From the NCBI GenBank assembly GCA_015680685.1, contig MNCI01013669.1, positions 4,384 through 68,383 of the forward strand: a stretch of DNA of 64,000 nucleotides. The letters run 5' to 3'. The notes under the pieces were generated by a model, which was not told the origin of the DNA, did not search any database, and saw only the letters and a list, made by a program, of their open reading frames with translations. A program made the translations under genes and the position numbers. Numbering within the stretch: position 1 is the first letter of the stretch; the number at the start of each line of letters is the position of its first letter. This DNA is from Gnetum montanum. Its lineage: Eukaryota; Streptophyta; Gnetopsida; Gnetales; Gnetaceae. Below, piece after piece: positions 8,714-21,151 of the stretch.

Positions 8714-10744
8714 TTGTAATCACAATAAGACCATGGATTAGCAATCGTTATGTAACCTTAAAACAATTGGGATACCTTATCTCTTAAGGATGGTTACACT
8801 TTGGCTAAGTTGTGATTATGTATGATTTAATCAACCCAATTTATCATTTATTTTATGTGTTATTATGAATAATTCATCTCGGAGGTTGTTGGGGGGGTTA
8901 ACCCTTGAAAAATTTGATGTTTATATGTGGTTAATGTTAGTAACCCTTGGGGAATCTAGAAAACATTTCAAAAATTTTCATTAAAACCTTAAGGTTTGTG
9001 GCCCCCACGATAAATATCTTACCTCTAATAAGTGCAGGATCGAAAAATAGAGTGATTTGGATAAATGATTGGGAAGTTATGAGCTCTAGAAGGTTTTGTG
9101 TTTTCTAAAAATTGCAAAAATTTCCTTTGTGTTATCAGAAAATGACAATAATTCCTAAGTGCTTGATGATATATATAGGATCTAAGCACTGCATTGACAA
9201 GGCCTCGTTGATGTAGTCAATGACCATTGTTGACTTGGTCAAACTTTTAAATTACAAGGATATTTTGGATGAAATTGGGGTCAAATGAAAACTCAAAAAA
9301 CCATGAATAGTATGAAAACATGAGAAGAGGATGTTGAAGCTCATAAATTTTGAAAAAAAAGAGAGAAAAATTGATTTAGTGGATGAATGAAATGAAAGAT
9401 TAAGAAGCATTGAGCGATTTACTCAATGGAAAATATGAAAGATTAGATTGTGGCAATGTCAAAGGTAAGGGACCTTAACTAACCAAGCCAAGAGCTATGC
9501 AAGTGGGTCCTTCCCATAGCAGGCTCATGCCGTTTTGGCACTTGCATAACCTCAACTAAGGAGGCTATAAGCCCCACAGTTAATTAATGGTCATGAAAAG
9601 TTAAAGACAAACCCAAAAGAATCTACTCAAGAATCCGAACACATCAGACCAAGAAATAGAGCATAACATAGAACCTAGCAATGAGGTGAGTTATGGTAGC
9701 ATGAATGGATGATAGACAAGGTGGAATAGAGTTCCAAATTGATGTCATAAGAAGTCCCTTGTGGAATTTGTGGTTAAAATATCTTGAGAAGTTTCATCCT
9801 CGATCCAAACCAAAACCATTCACTTTGAGTGACTTCACATCACCACTGTAAGACTAATCCACCCACTCAAGACATAAGAATTCTTCCACAAAACAATCAC
9901 CATTCCACAAGGAGAAGAAAAGAGAAGTAGAAACTGAGAGAGAGAGAGAGGGCCTTAGTTAGAGGGGACGTTCAAGCATAGGTGTACATTGAATTTCCAT
10001 TGTTTTTTTAAATAGGAACCACACCATGTGAGGAATTATTCGTGTCAAAGGTGTGTGCTTTTAATTTCCATTTTTTTTCTTGAAATGGAAACCACACCAT
10101 GCAGCAATGTTATTTGACTTTCTATTAGTGATTGGTGTGGAATGGTAAGAAGTCCATGATAAACACTTAAGTACTTAAGAAAATAGAATAGTACAAAGAG
10201 TAATGAGTCCCCTTAAAGTCACATCCTTTACAAACCTTTGAATCCTTCCTAATTTTGGAACTACCAAGGTTACTGATTAATTAAAAGTTTCTTTAATGGA
10301 AAGGGATCTCAAATTTCCAAAACAAGGAAAAATCGTAGAGTTTAATGGATGGGTGGATGATGTGGACTCACTACTTTTTCCATGAAAAATAAATCATGTC
10401 AAAGTCATTAGACATCAGAATTCAAAAATAGAAACCAAACATCAATAATCACACATTAAGCACAAACCATCATTAGTAAACAGCAACAGCGACACTGTGT
10501 CTTGTGAAAATAAGGCACTTTTTATTAGAAAAAATGAGGCAATATCACACTAAAATCAAACTAAACAAAGCAAAATATATAAGAAAATGTTAAATAGTAA
10601 AAAAAAAGGTTTAAAAGTACTAAAGATGATGTAAAATTAGAAACATTGAAAAATCAGGAATTTGTGAAATAAATAATTTGTAAAAATCAAAAACATGAAA
10701 AGAAAAAGTAGAAAAATTGAGAAGCCAATTTGATGGTTAGCATG
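8714..10744 (-). other. Spacer between integrase and extra ORF, gypsy-1
   Basis: No gene seen. The spacer is alignable over much of its length with 28491-30560 in gypsy-2 (for example the AATGAGGTRAGTTATGG region near 9680 and 29440). It holds a (GA)n run at 9936-9951, T/A-rich low-complexity DNA at 10560-10740, and the promoter-like module at 9168-9243. Confidence 0.7.
9168..9243 (-). promoter_or_regulatory. Internal promoter-like module: 14 bp repeats plus TATA box
   Basis: Plus-strand 9194-9243 repeats the LTR-type words TTGACAAGGCCTCG and TTGATGTAGTCAAT. Immediately downstream on the minus strand is CTATATATATC (9168-9178). This is the same order as in the LTR, repeats then TATA, but inside the element about 455 bp upstream of the extra-ORF ATG. 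Promoter activity is inference. Confidence 0.45.
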
Positions 10745-12060
10745 GATGGCCATCTTCCCCATGACTGAGTTAGAAGGAGGAGATCTAAAAAATATAATGT
10801 GGTTGTCTATCCATTAAGGTGGTATCTACACTAGCCTATCTTGGTTCTGGGAAAGGCTTCACTTGTTGGATATTGACCAAGTGCTTTTTATTCGCGTTGT
10901 CAGGTTTGTAGATTATCATGGNGTGCTTTTTATTCGCGTTGTCAGGTTTGTAGATTATCATGGCCCCACAAGGAAAGGTTTCATCAATTATATAAGGTTC
11001 CTCCCACAATTCTTGGAATTTTTTCTTTTGAGGTACATGTGTGGGGTTCTAGTAGAGAACCTTATCTCCTAGTTGAAGTTTTACATTCCTAATTTTAAGG
11101 TTATGATGTTTCTTGTTGAATGCCTTGTTCACCTCATTCAAGGATAGGGCCACTAATCAATTTTCATCTAACACATTTGGAGTGATCGATCTTTATTTTT
11201 GTGCTAGAGTTCGGTCAAGGTTTAAATCACAAGTTTTCGAGAGTGTACAAAGCTCAAATTGAATTAGAAGTGTTGGAATTTTTCTATACACTAACTCGTA
11301 AGGAGAATATCCAATAGGAAGTTTCCAAGTTGAATGATAAGCCCAAAGAGCATCATTAAGTTTTGTACTCTAGTCCTTTCTATATTTGCTAATGGTCCAT
11401 GTTAGTATTTTCGTAATCTCTTGATTAGTTACCTCTACTTGACCATTGGCTCAAGGGTGGTAAGGTGTTTTTATTTTATGTTCTATTCCTAAGCATTGCA
11501 TTAATTTTCTAAATGTAGCACCTATGAATGAGTTTTATTATCAGAGATTAGTGAATGTGGCACCCCAAACCTATTCACAATATTTTGTTATATAAATTTG
11601 GTAGTAGTGGATGATGTACAATCAATAATGGTTGCCACTTCTACCCATTTGGTATCATAGTCAACTGTTACTATAATATATGCCTTCTCGTTGGACATGG
11701 GTGTGATGGGACCCATGAAGTTAACTTCCAATATGTCAAAAGGTTCTAGTGGTTGAATCCATTTTTGAGGACCTTCCATGTGAGCTATCATCCCCTCGTC
11801 ATGTTGACAATGTTCACATGACTTGACAAACTAGTAGGCATCCCTAAAAATTGTAGGCCAATAGTATCCTACCATCAGAATTTTTATGGTTGTGAATCTC
11901 CCTACATAGTGGCCTTTACAAGGCCCTTCGTGAGCATCTTAGAGAATGCACAATTGATCTTCATCAGGGACACACCAATAGATCAAGCCATTGACACATA
12001 CCTTGTAAAGGTGTCTATTGATTTCCATGAAGTATTTGACCCGATGAAGAAATTGTGTCT
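10745..12060 (-). pseudogene. gypsy-1 integrase
   Basis: From 12060 downward: the zinc-binding region (QLCILQDAHEGPCKGHY, ILMVGYYWPTIF, SCEHCQHDEG), the catalytic core beginning PFDILEVNFMGPITPMSNEKAYIIVTVDYDTKWVEV (first Asp of DDE in 'VNFMGP', near 11710), FGVPHSLISDN (second Asp, near 11555), and a C-terminal part with KVLY, KKFQELWEEPYIIDETF and NIQQVKPFPEP near 10830. There are multiple stops and frameshifts. A 41 bp exact duplication flanks an N at 10922 and is probably an assembly join. Integrase would insert element cDNA into host DNA; this copy cannot make it. Confidence 0.88.
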
Positions 12061-13900
12061 TTTTCCTAAAATCCAGGTCTTGTGGCATCTCTTAAGTAAG
12101 AAGATATGTGAGGATGCCATTATACCATGTTGCTTTTATAGGAATTTTTTCACTCATTCCTCCTCTAAAGAGGATTTCATCTAGAAACTAATCAGAGAGT
12201 GGGCTCTCTTCCTCTCTATTATCCCATCTTAAGTGAGAGAGGTGGTCAGTGACCACATTCTTAGTTCCTTTTTGATCTACCATAGTGAGATAAAATTCCT
12301 ACAAGATCACAAGACATCATATGACACGAGGGCTCAATGTATGACATGAGGAAGTGAATTGCATTATGGTATGTATGCACAAATAATTTGTAACCAAGCA
12401 CATACTGCCTAAACTTTTCTAGCATATACACCATTGTCGTTAGTTATTTCTCCATGGTGATGAAGTTTAACTATGCTTCCACAATGCTTCAACTCACATA
12501 GTGGATACAGTATGGAAATTTCTTATCATCCATCTACATGAATACTACTCCCAAACCATAGTTAGATGCATCTATCATGATATTGAATGGTCTAGACCAA
12601 TCTCGTGCTTGTAGGATTGGTGTTTCTACAAGTTTCTCCTTTAATTATTAGTATGCATGTTCACATTCCTTGGTCCAGATAAAAGGTACATCTTTCTTTA
12701 TAAGCTCTACTAACAGCTTTGTGATCTTAGATAAATTCTTAATAAATTTTTGGTAGTAGCCAATGTGTCCAAGGAATGACTAAACATCTTTTATGGTCTC
12801 TAGTTGATGTGTCATTCCTTGGATGACCCTTATTTTTTGGGTCTACATCAATCCCTTTTTGTGAAATTTGGTGCCCTAGCATAATCTCTTCTTGAACCAT
12901 GAGATGACTCTTTTGCCAGTTGAGTCATAGGTTTTTCTCAACACATCTCTTTAACACTTGTTCAAGTTGGTCCAAGGCTTGCTCAAAGGTAGCACCATAG
13001 GTGGAAAAGTCATCCATGAAGACTTCAACATCACTATTGATTTTTTTTTGAAAGATACTAAGTACCAAGCATTGAAATGTTGTAGGGGCATTGCACAGAC
13101 CAAATAGCATCTTAAAATATGCAAAAGTCTCCTAGGGACTTGTGAATGTTGTCTTGGTTTCATCTTCTGGCGTAATTTGGATTTGGTTATAACCACTATA
13201 ACCATACAAGAGACTATAATAACAATGCCTAGATATGGTGTCTAATACTTGATCCACCAATGGTAAAGGAAATAAATCCTTAAACATTACCATATTCAAA
13301 AGCCTAAAGTTGATGCAATCCTACCATTTTCCATCCTTCTTTGGTACAATTATGAGTGGGCTAACCCACTCATTATTCACAATTGGATAGATGAACCCTG
13401 TCTTGAGGAGTTGCTCTATTTTCTCTTTGACAATTTTCTTCAATTTGGGGCTAAGCCACATCTGTGGTTGCCTTCTAGGCTTCATGGTTGGGTCAGTGTA
13501 TATGTGATGTTGGCATATCCTTGGATCGATTCATGTTATCTCTAGATATGACTAAGCAAAGGTTGTTAACCATTTATTCACCACTTTCAAAATTTTTTTT
13601 ATTTGTTCAAGAGCAAGTTTGTCATTAATTATGACCAATTTACCATTCCTTAAAAATGCATACTCCATACCGGCCCATAAAGGTTTTAGTTCTAAGGGCT
13701 CTTGCTTGAAGTGATCAGGGATTTTCAACTCTTCCCAATAGTTATCATGATCTTCATTTGAGAGTTAGGAATAAACTTGTTTAATTTTGTTCATACCTTT
13801 AATATATGCACAAGTTATGCTCTCAGTTAGCTCCATGCATATTATTCTGCTATTTGAATCAACTATCAACCACTAGGTGCCCTCCTATTTTGTGGCTATT
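12061..13900 (-). pseudogene. gypsy-1 reverse transcriptase and RNase H
   Basis: The RT reads down from about 13500: KIEQLLKTGFIYPIVNNEWVSP, VPKKDGKWR, CINFRLLN, PLPLVDQVLDT, then MLFGLCNAPTTFQ and the catalytic EVFMDDFSTYG at about 13000-13110, then LDQLEQVLKRC. The RNase H follows (12230-12640): ETPILQARDWSRPFNIMIDASNYGLG, KFRQYVLGYKLFVHTYHNAI. The pre-RT linker with LELKPLWAGMEYAFLRNGKLVI at ~13610-13720 is characteristic of Athila/Tat elements. Stops such as VFM*MDD and YVS*SIVEA*L lie where glutamine or tryptophan is expected. Confidence 0.9.
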
Positions 13901-15664
13901 GCATACAGACACTTTTAAATGTTGATCTCCTATGCACAGTAATTGCATGTGTTAATGTATGTACTCTTGATTAACCAAATCTTTTGCATGCAATTGCACC
14001 CATTATCATTGTACATGATGCATGGAATACGCTTCTTCTCAATCTTTCCTAGCTCATTTTCCTTAGATATTTTGAGAGATAGGTCCCTTATACCCATTCA
14101 GACGTTGACTGTGATTAACCAAGCCCTACCCATAATGATGGGGAATTCACTTTTGTAATTGTCCACCTTGATTACTAAAAAATCAGCAAGATAGGACCAC
14201 CCAAAAACTATGGTCACAATGTCCTCTACTAATTCCAAAGGGATAGTAATTGATTGATCTAATATCCTCTACTAATTCATATTGACAGATGTTACATTCA
14301 ATTTCATCATTAGAGTTAGACTCCATAACTTCCTCTACTACAACAACTTTTCCCTTACCTCTTTGGTAGGCACATTCAACTTCTTTTTGCCTCCTACAAT
14401 TATGATTACTATTTTTCTCTATGGATTCTTTAGAAATCTTCAAAGTCATTTGAAATTTTTCATCCAAAGAGTTCCATAACTTGTCAAGCTTGGCCAAAAT
14501 TTCAGAAATAGATTTTTGAATAGGCAAGGTCTTTCTGTTCATCACTTCATTAAGTGGTGAATCCTCCTTGTCACAAAATCGAACCTCTTGTTTTCTGATG
14601 GAAGGGTCACTATTATACTCTTCAAAATTTTCCATTTTTTGTAGCTCAACTTCTTCTTTTGCTAACTACTTAATTAACCTTTGGATTTGATGAGTTCTTA
14701 ATTCAGATAATCTTCCTTGGGCATACACCCCAAGGGTTCTTCTTATTTCTACCTTGAGCCTATCTATGATGTGGCAAAGGTGTTCCCTCTAAGAGTAATC
14801 ATGGCCATGGCATCAGTGTAGGAGTGAATAGTATCAACCCATGGTAGCATCCAAGGGTTCACATGTTCCTTTTTTCTAACCTTGGATTTTCCTTCTCATA
14901 TTACACACTCTAAAGTACATCTAATATTTGTCATTAAATAGTTCTAGCATGGTACTCCATCTATGAATAGATTTTGGCTCTAAGGATTAGTACCAACTTT
15001 TAGCTTCTTTGATGAGTGTCCTTGGGAAAAGCTTGAGTTTCTAACACTCATTTCCTATAGTCTATAAGGCATAGGCATCTAGAAAAACTTGTAGGTGTGT
15101 TTGTAGATCAGAGTTGTATTCTTCCTCAAATCTTGGAATATTATTCATGTTTAGGTACTTGATCTGACTATCCTTCATATACTTGGTTAGGATTTTCATT
15201 ACCTCTACAATTTTGATTATACTTCAAGTTGCCAATTGTGGTTCATCATCATCATTTTTTTGATGATGGTTTTGGCCACCCCTTCGATTTTGGTGGCCTT
15301 CATGATCATTGTTATCTTAGTGATCACCTTCGATGACTTCCATGAGAACTATCAGATGAAGAGGAATGTTTAAAATCAGATGAAGAGGATAAAGAGGAAG
15401 GTGGAATACCACCACCATCATGGTGTTTTCCACTACTCTTATGTTTATTACAATCTACATCCTTAGATCCCTTGCTATTGTGATGCTTTCTTGAGTTCCT
15501 ACCTTGGCTACCATTCTGACTGAACCTAATTCATCAATAGTGGATTGTAGGATCAGGTTCACACCCTCTTCATTAGTAGTAGGAGGTGGAGAATCTTCAT
15601 GTTGAGGACCTTCAGTAGGAGGATTCTCAATGTCATCTTGATTTGGTAGGAACAAGGGATTGGT
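13901..15664 (-). pseudogene. gypsy-1 gag and protease region
   Basis: Gag-type words are readable from ~15130 down: NSDLQTHLQVFLDAYAL, KLKLFPRTLIKEAKSWY*SLEPKSIHRWSTMLELFNDKY, the retrotransposon gag core in which W...F marks the capsid fold. An N-terminal Ser/Asp/His-rich stretch (15300-15600) precedes it. Further on, 14635-14183 gives a 150-residue open stretch (IQKSISEILAKLDKLWNSL...), then the protease-like segment FGWSYLADFLVIKVDNYKSEFPIIMGRAWL near 14100-14200. The gag start is fused to a U3 remnant at 15665, so the leader and PBS are missing. A convincing CCHC knuckle was not found. Confidence 0.75.
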
Positions 15665-15766
15665 GTAATGGTAAGATGCATCGACTAGGCCTTGTCGACG
15701 AGGCCCAGTTGACAAGGCCACGTCAACGAGGCCTTGTTGACGTAGCCAACTTAACATGAATCATCA
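15665..15766 (-). repeat. 5' LTR remnant of gypsy-1
   Basis: About 100 bp matching 5517-5617, including the 14 bp repeat block (15681-15750, five units such as TTGACAAGGCCACG) and the end AATCATCA. The rest of the LTR has been deleted together with the PBS. Confidence 0.8.
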
Positions 15767-16335
15767 ACAAGTATATGTCTAATTCATGGAAACAACACTA
15801 GATTACCATGAAGCAATACTGCCGATATCTTTCTGGCATTTCAAATGATGGGATCTATTATAAAAATGATTGCAATGGACTTCATGGCTTCAATGATGTA
15901 GATTGGGGTGGTGATATTGATAGTAGGAAATCTATTAGTGGGTATGTGGTTATTTTTTTTGTGGTTGTATTTCTTGGAAAAGTCAAAAACAACCTTGTGC
16001 TTCTTAGTCTACCACTAAAGCTAAATATGTTGTTGCTAACTTGACATGCAAAGAGGCTATATGGCTTCAATGACTAATAGCTAAACTTGGCATCACCCAA
16101 ACTCCTATTAATATTGGCTTTAATAGTGAAACTTCCACAAGAATATCCAAGAATCCAACCTTTCATGCTCAAATGAAACACATTAAAATAAAAAATCACT
16201 ATATACAAAAGGAATTAAAAAGTAAAGGATTCTTCTACATAAAATATCTACTAAAGAAAATCTTGTAGATGTACTCACCTAGTTAGCTCTTACTAAAAAG
16301 TTTCTTTAGTGCTAATCATCATTTGGTTTTCTTCT
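15767..16335 (+). pseudogene. copia-1 RNase H (continuation of 3925-4681)
   Basis: Begins with the copia motif KYMSNSWKQH and then RYLSGISNDGIYY, LHGFNDVDWGGDIDSRKSISGYVV (15890-15955; RNase H 'GYSDADWAGD..RKSTSGY'), CISWKSQKQP, and after a frameshift the terminal HIKIKNHYIQKEL type region near 16180-16230. This is precisely the pol segment missing after 4681, so the two are halves of one copia gene split by gypsy-1. Broken by stops. Confidence 0.9.
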
Positions 16336-16400
16336 AACTTGATTTCCTAAAAATGGTTTTGACTATTGTTTAAAGTAGCTTTATCTTCAAGAAGAAGAAT

Positions 16401-16806
16401 TGTAAGGGTGGATGACGGTAAATCTGCCTTGATTTTCTTTGGATATTTCTACCCTATCTTGATATATATTTATTCGTGTCTATGTTATATTTGTTCCCAT
16501 ACATATCCCCACCAAAATAAACTATCTTATTCCTTTTATTTTTTGGTTTATTTTGTAACTTGAGCAATATATAAGAAGCTCAAATGGAGCATCCAATACA
16601 CCACATTCTTTTGAAACATAAGCTTGAGAGTCATCTCCATTCCTTTGTAAAGTCACCTTGAGCTTCAATACCCAGAAGTTGTGCTACTAATGGTCCAAGA
16701 GCCAATTTTCTACTAAGGTTTTTCACCTTGAATGTTTTTCCCAGGGTAACTTTGTGTCTTTTTTATTTTTTGTGGTTTCTTTTAAATTTAATATTATATT
16801 GGTTCA
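16401..16806 (+). repeat. Probable 3' LTR of copia-1
   Basis: Follows RNase H and a purine run (CAAGAAGAAGAAT). Starts TGTAAGGGTGG and contains a TATA-like AATATATAAG at 16567-16576. It ends near GGTTCA where R1 sequence begins. The partner LTR is not in the window, so the ends are tentative. Confidence 0.45.
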
Positions 16807-17454
16807 AGCGATTGAAAATAATAGATTATCCAAGGGGTTAAATTTTAAGGCATGAAAATGATTAACAACGCTACTAATGAAATTAAATGACCTTTGAAAC
16901 ACTATGGGGAAAGGAATAGTGAAGCTAAGAACCATGATTTAGAATTTGTAGAAAAAAATTTCAAGGCTAGCAAAAGAGGATGGAATACATAAAGGATAAG
17001 TATGCAACTTAGTTCCTAGAAAAATAATACACACAATGATCAATTTGAAGACCATCTAGGAAATATGGAGGATTCTTAAAGTAAAAAAAATCAAGATAAG
17101 AAGGATTCAATTGAAGGATAAAATAAAGAGATAAATACTCAAAAAGCAAAGGAGGGAAAAACCAAATTTGAGAAGAAAAAATGCAGGCAAGGATCTCTAG
17201 GATACAAGTAAATTTAGACTCACAAAAAATTACAGAATTAATAGTCACAACTAAAAGAAAAATAAGTGTTAAATCAAGAACGTATCAAATGTTCAAAAGG
17301 TAAAGGGGCACATCAAAAAGAAAAATCAAAAATTAAAAAGAAAATTCTAGACATTGATGATACAAAAATGTTGCATTGTTCAAACATTGATATCCTAAGT
17401 TCAAACATTGTGTTATTCATTAACATTGTGGCAAGCTCACTCTTTGCTTTCTAA
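16807..17454 (+). pseudogene. R1 core copy: gag-like relic
   Basis: The core translates piecewise to a Lys/Glu-rich, coiled-coil-like product (landmarks MINNAT, EFVEKNFKASKRG, QAKEGKTKFEKKK). It ends in a basic stretch at 17285-17345 reading RIKCSKGKGAHQKEKSKIKKK, whose KC..KG.HQK spacing recalls a degraded CCHC zinc knuckle. The same succession recurs in every other core (21129, 37001, 37661, 39751, 44420, 45436). A gag origin is inference; no copy is open throughout. Confidence 0.4.
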
Positions 17455-20400
17455 TTTTGGTATGAACATGAAGCTAAATTTTGTACCCCTAATGTTGAGT
17501 TGTTTAATTGGTACACATTGATGCTTTATTGTTGTTTTCAAATATAAATATTTTGTTGAAGTATCCTATAGGACCTTACACATAGATGTACTTGTTCTAT
17601 ATGAAGTATTCATAATTTTCCTTTTCATTCCTTTTTAATTACAAATTTATCCACTTCTTAAATTCTTATCTAAATTCATCATTCCTTCTTGTAAAATTTT
17701 TCTTCTAATATAAATGTTGAGTAATCATTATTCTTCACCTTGGTTGTAATGGTTCATAATCCATTCATACAGTTGAAACTTATTGAAAATGGAAAGTCTC
17801 ATCCAACCTTATATCTAAATGTTGCTTTTTAATATAGAGTTTTTCTATTTTCTATTTTCTCTTCTTGACTATTTTATTCATTTGTTCTCTTGCAAAATTT
17901 TTCTTAACAAATAATTCTTGGCCGACATTCTTAACCATGTTTGTAGACCAATATTACTCCTTATTTAATTTTTAATCATTTCAAATTCATAGTGAACTAC
18001 TAATTTCTCAATTTCAATGGTTTCATTGCTAATAACACTTTACTTTATCCATTAGATTTTCTCTTGATGATGATCAATCAATTCCCTTAAGTATCTAAGG
18101 TTTAACATATTTTGTATTCATCCTTATTCAAATGTCTTGATCTTTCTTCCAACTTTATTGTTGATATTTAATATAAATTGTTATGCATATTTTGGCCATA
18201 AACATAATATATTCTTGAAGCAAGCTTATCAAATCACATGCTCATGTACTTTCTCTAATAATCATATTCATCAGAAATAATGTTATTGCTTCTCGAACTT
18301 TTGTTATTTCTTCATTTTAATTCTCTAATTTTCACTTGAATTTGACACCTTAATTTTCAATGTTGCAGGGCTCCTTCATCACAACACTAAGCTTAAACTA
18401 TTATTTGACAATGCTCTTCCACCCCTAGAGTTCAATAATCATTCTTAATTTCCATTTCTACATCAATACTAATTCATGAAATTCATAGATTATATTTGAT
18501 ATCAATTTATTGTGGACATTTTTTATTAATTTTTTGAATTGAATTTTCAATTATGCTTATTCAAACATCTCATACTCTAGTCATACCTTAATGTTAATCT
18601 CTAGTCTCAACTCCAATCTTCTTTCATTCTAGTCCATTAATTAGTTATCAACCATTTATTCAACATGTTAACTAATCATCATTTGGTTGTCATTTTGTTT
18701 TCCATTCATAGTGCATCTTCCTACAATGATTTATTTCACCACACATCTGAAAGTTATTATTTCATATTAAGTATTATTATACTTAATTTGCATTTCATCT
18801 TAACACAAATTAAAACTACTAATTTAATTTTCAATCTTCTTTCATTCTAGTTCACTAATTCATTTTTTAATTGTTGATCTCCAAGATTTTTGGGCATTAT
18901 TATTATTAATGTTTCCTTTCAATCTTTATACAATACCAATGCCTATACTATATCATAATTCAACCTCATCAGAAATAAAATTTGAACTTCTTCCTTAATT
19001 ATTCTTCTTCTATTATTTATACATTGCTTCCTATGTCAATGTTCTTTATTTTCTATTAATTGTTATGCATCTTTTACACTTCATAGCAAATTATTGTTTG
19101 CAAGTAGAATTTCTAAATTACATTTTGGAACAATTTCTTCACTAATTTAAACAAATCTAATCTAGTTGTTCTTTTTCAGACACTCAAACTAAATTGCATT
19201 TCTAAACATCCTAATTGCAATCTCCTAGAGTCAATTAATGCATATGTTAATGCCCATCTAATGTTTTCCTATTCCATTATTGTAGTTTTCCAACATCTCT
19301 TCATATGTGGATTTATAAAATTTGCAGCCTATATGGTTACTTATCCTAAGTGTTGCATCACGTCTCTAGTCTTTTTTCCCACTAAACCAAAACATGAACA
19401 TGTATACAAAGAGTCTGCAATCACAAATGGCGGGATGGTAATGGTTTCTGATAGGCACAACTATAAAATTTATAATAACAAACCATCGACAAGAAATGGA
19501 CAAGGAATCCATCACCCCAAAGGAAGCATAACTAAATAGCCATATTATAGCCACTAAAAAGGATCATTTTACTTCTATCCGATAGAAAAAAACCAAACCA
19601 TAGACTAGCACAACAAATCAAAGAAACTAGAAAATAGCTAAAACAAGAAAAGTATTGGATCCTCCATAAAATTATAGCAGAATACAAACAAGATTCTTTG
19701 TCTCAATGTTAACTACTCCAAAACATTGAGGTTATTATATTATGTTTTCTTAAGAAATATCTTATTTTTATTTTTTTTACATGATTATCATATAGATCTC
19801 TCATCAATTTGAAGCATAATTAAATTAAGATTCATGACTACAATGTCTCACATCCCAATCTTGTTTGTCTCAATGTTAGTGCTCATGTAATTTCTAGTAC
19901 TCCTCTTTTGTACTATAATAAATTCATATTGACTATTAATTTCTCTATCTTTAAGATTGTATAAGAATGTAACTTCTTAACATCTACTCATTATGCTGAT
20001 TTGTTTTGTTTGTAAATTTATTTCTTTATAATGATAAAGTTGGATATCATAATTAACCATTCTTAAAGCAATCTCCCACTCTCTCAACATAGGACAATAT
20101 TGTTATTTATATACTATCATTGTGAATATTTTATGTTGAATAAAAATCTATTTGTTGAATAGGGGCACTAAAACAAGTTGTAATATGTACTTTGATAACT
20201 CAATCAAATGTAATTTCTTATTAAAAAATTCAAGTTTTCCTAGTAATGCATTAACCTCCAAAAAATACAACATTTATTTGGCAACTTCTCAAGGTTTGTT
20301 ATATACTTTACCTTCGTTGTTAACCTTTCTCTTTTTGTGTTACATTGCTAAAAATGGATATTGTTCACAACAAATCATTGCTGCTCTCCATTGGCTTCCT

Positions 20401-21128
20401 CTCAGAAACTAATGTTAAATTTACTTTCAAGCATCCTATTTGTAATGTCCGTAAACCTATCATATCTTAATGATATCCATCATCTACTTTCTATCTTCCT
20501 TCATTGCAAATTTCACTTCATATATATATATGCTATTTCTCATCCAACTTCCATTGTTTTCCAATTTCAAACATTGCTATCCCAACATTGCATTAGTAAT
20601 TAACCTTGTCAAAAGATATACTTATTGCTTTCCAATCTTGTTATGAAAATGAAGCCAAATCTTGTACTTTTCTTCTCTAATTCTTCCATTCATAAATCTT
20701 GATGCTTCATTGGTTGTTTTAAAATCTACAAATTGTGTTGTAATATCTCATAAGACCATAAACTTGAATGTTATTGTTCGATTCATTTCTATTCCTTCTT
20801 AACTACTGATTTATCCTCTTTTCAGATTACATTATTCCAACCAAAGTTTTATCTTAATTCATCAAGCCTTCTTGTAAAATTTCTTACCATATAAATATCA
20901 AATAACCATTTTTGTCCCCACAATGTTCATCTCTCATAATCCATTCATACACCTAAAAGTTATTATTTAGCATAGTATCTAGTTTAAGCATATATCAAAA
21001 TATTATCATTCAATATGGAGTGTTGTTAGTTTACATTTGTGTCTATTTCTAATTATTGTTTTAGAAAGCTCAATCTCAAGAATAAGTCATAATAATGAAA
21101 ATAATCAAGATCAACGTCCACTACATTC
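17455..21128 (+). repeat. R1 long unit, copy 1
   Basis: AT-rich and non-coding in all frames. Internal landmarks recur in order in 21681-25000, 38330-39750 (shortened) and 45931-48430. The segment GAACATGAAGCTAAATYTTG...CCATTCATACA occurs near both ends of this unit (17465-17775 and 20648-20950), so the unit has partly repeated flanks. Confidence 0.65.
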
Positions 21129-21140
21129 AACTCCAACAAT

Positions 21141-21151
21141 TGGTATCAAAG
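21141..21151 (+). other. PBS-like motif in R1
   Basis: TGGTATCAAAG follows CAACTCCAACAAT. Plant Ty1/copia elements commonly use TGGTATCAGAGC, complementary to initiator tRNA-Met, right after an LTR. Sister motifs lie at 25008, 37001 (mutated), 37661, 39751 and 44420. Confidence 0.5.

Larger units (their letters stand above)
4682..15766 (-). mobile_element. gypsy-1: Athila-like Ty3/gypsy element
   Basis: Minus-strand order is: 5' LTR remnant (15665-15766), gag, protease, RT, RNase H, integrase, ~2 kb spacer, extra ORF, 3' LTR (4682-5617). The RT box EVFMDDFSTYG, the pre-RT linker and an ORF after integrase place it with the Athila/Tat (non-chromovirus) group; no chromodomain is seen. It is inserted in the copia-1 pol: TATATG flanks the left end (4676-4681) and recurs at 15772-15777, five bases beyond the right end. 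Most of the 5' LTR, the PBS and the gag start are deleted. Stops are frequent, so it is non-autonomous. Confidence 0.85.

Noticed and set aside
4676-15777. TATATG as a clean target-site duplication of gypsy-1
   Set aside because: The right copy is 5 bp away from the judged LTR end and Ty3/gypsy duplications are usually 5 bp and adjacent; kept only as supporting evidence.
18665-20603. Short ORFs with Ile/Leu/Phe-rich products in R1 long units
   Set aside because: AT-rich chance ORFs; the equivalent positions in other R1 copies are closed.
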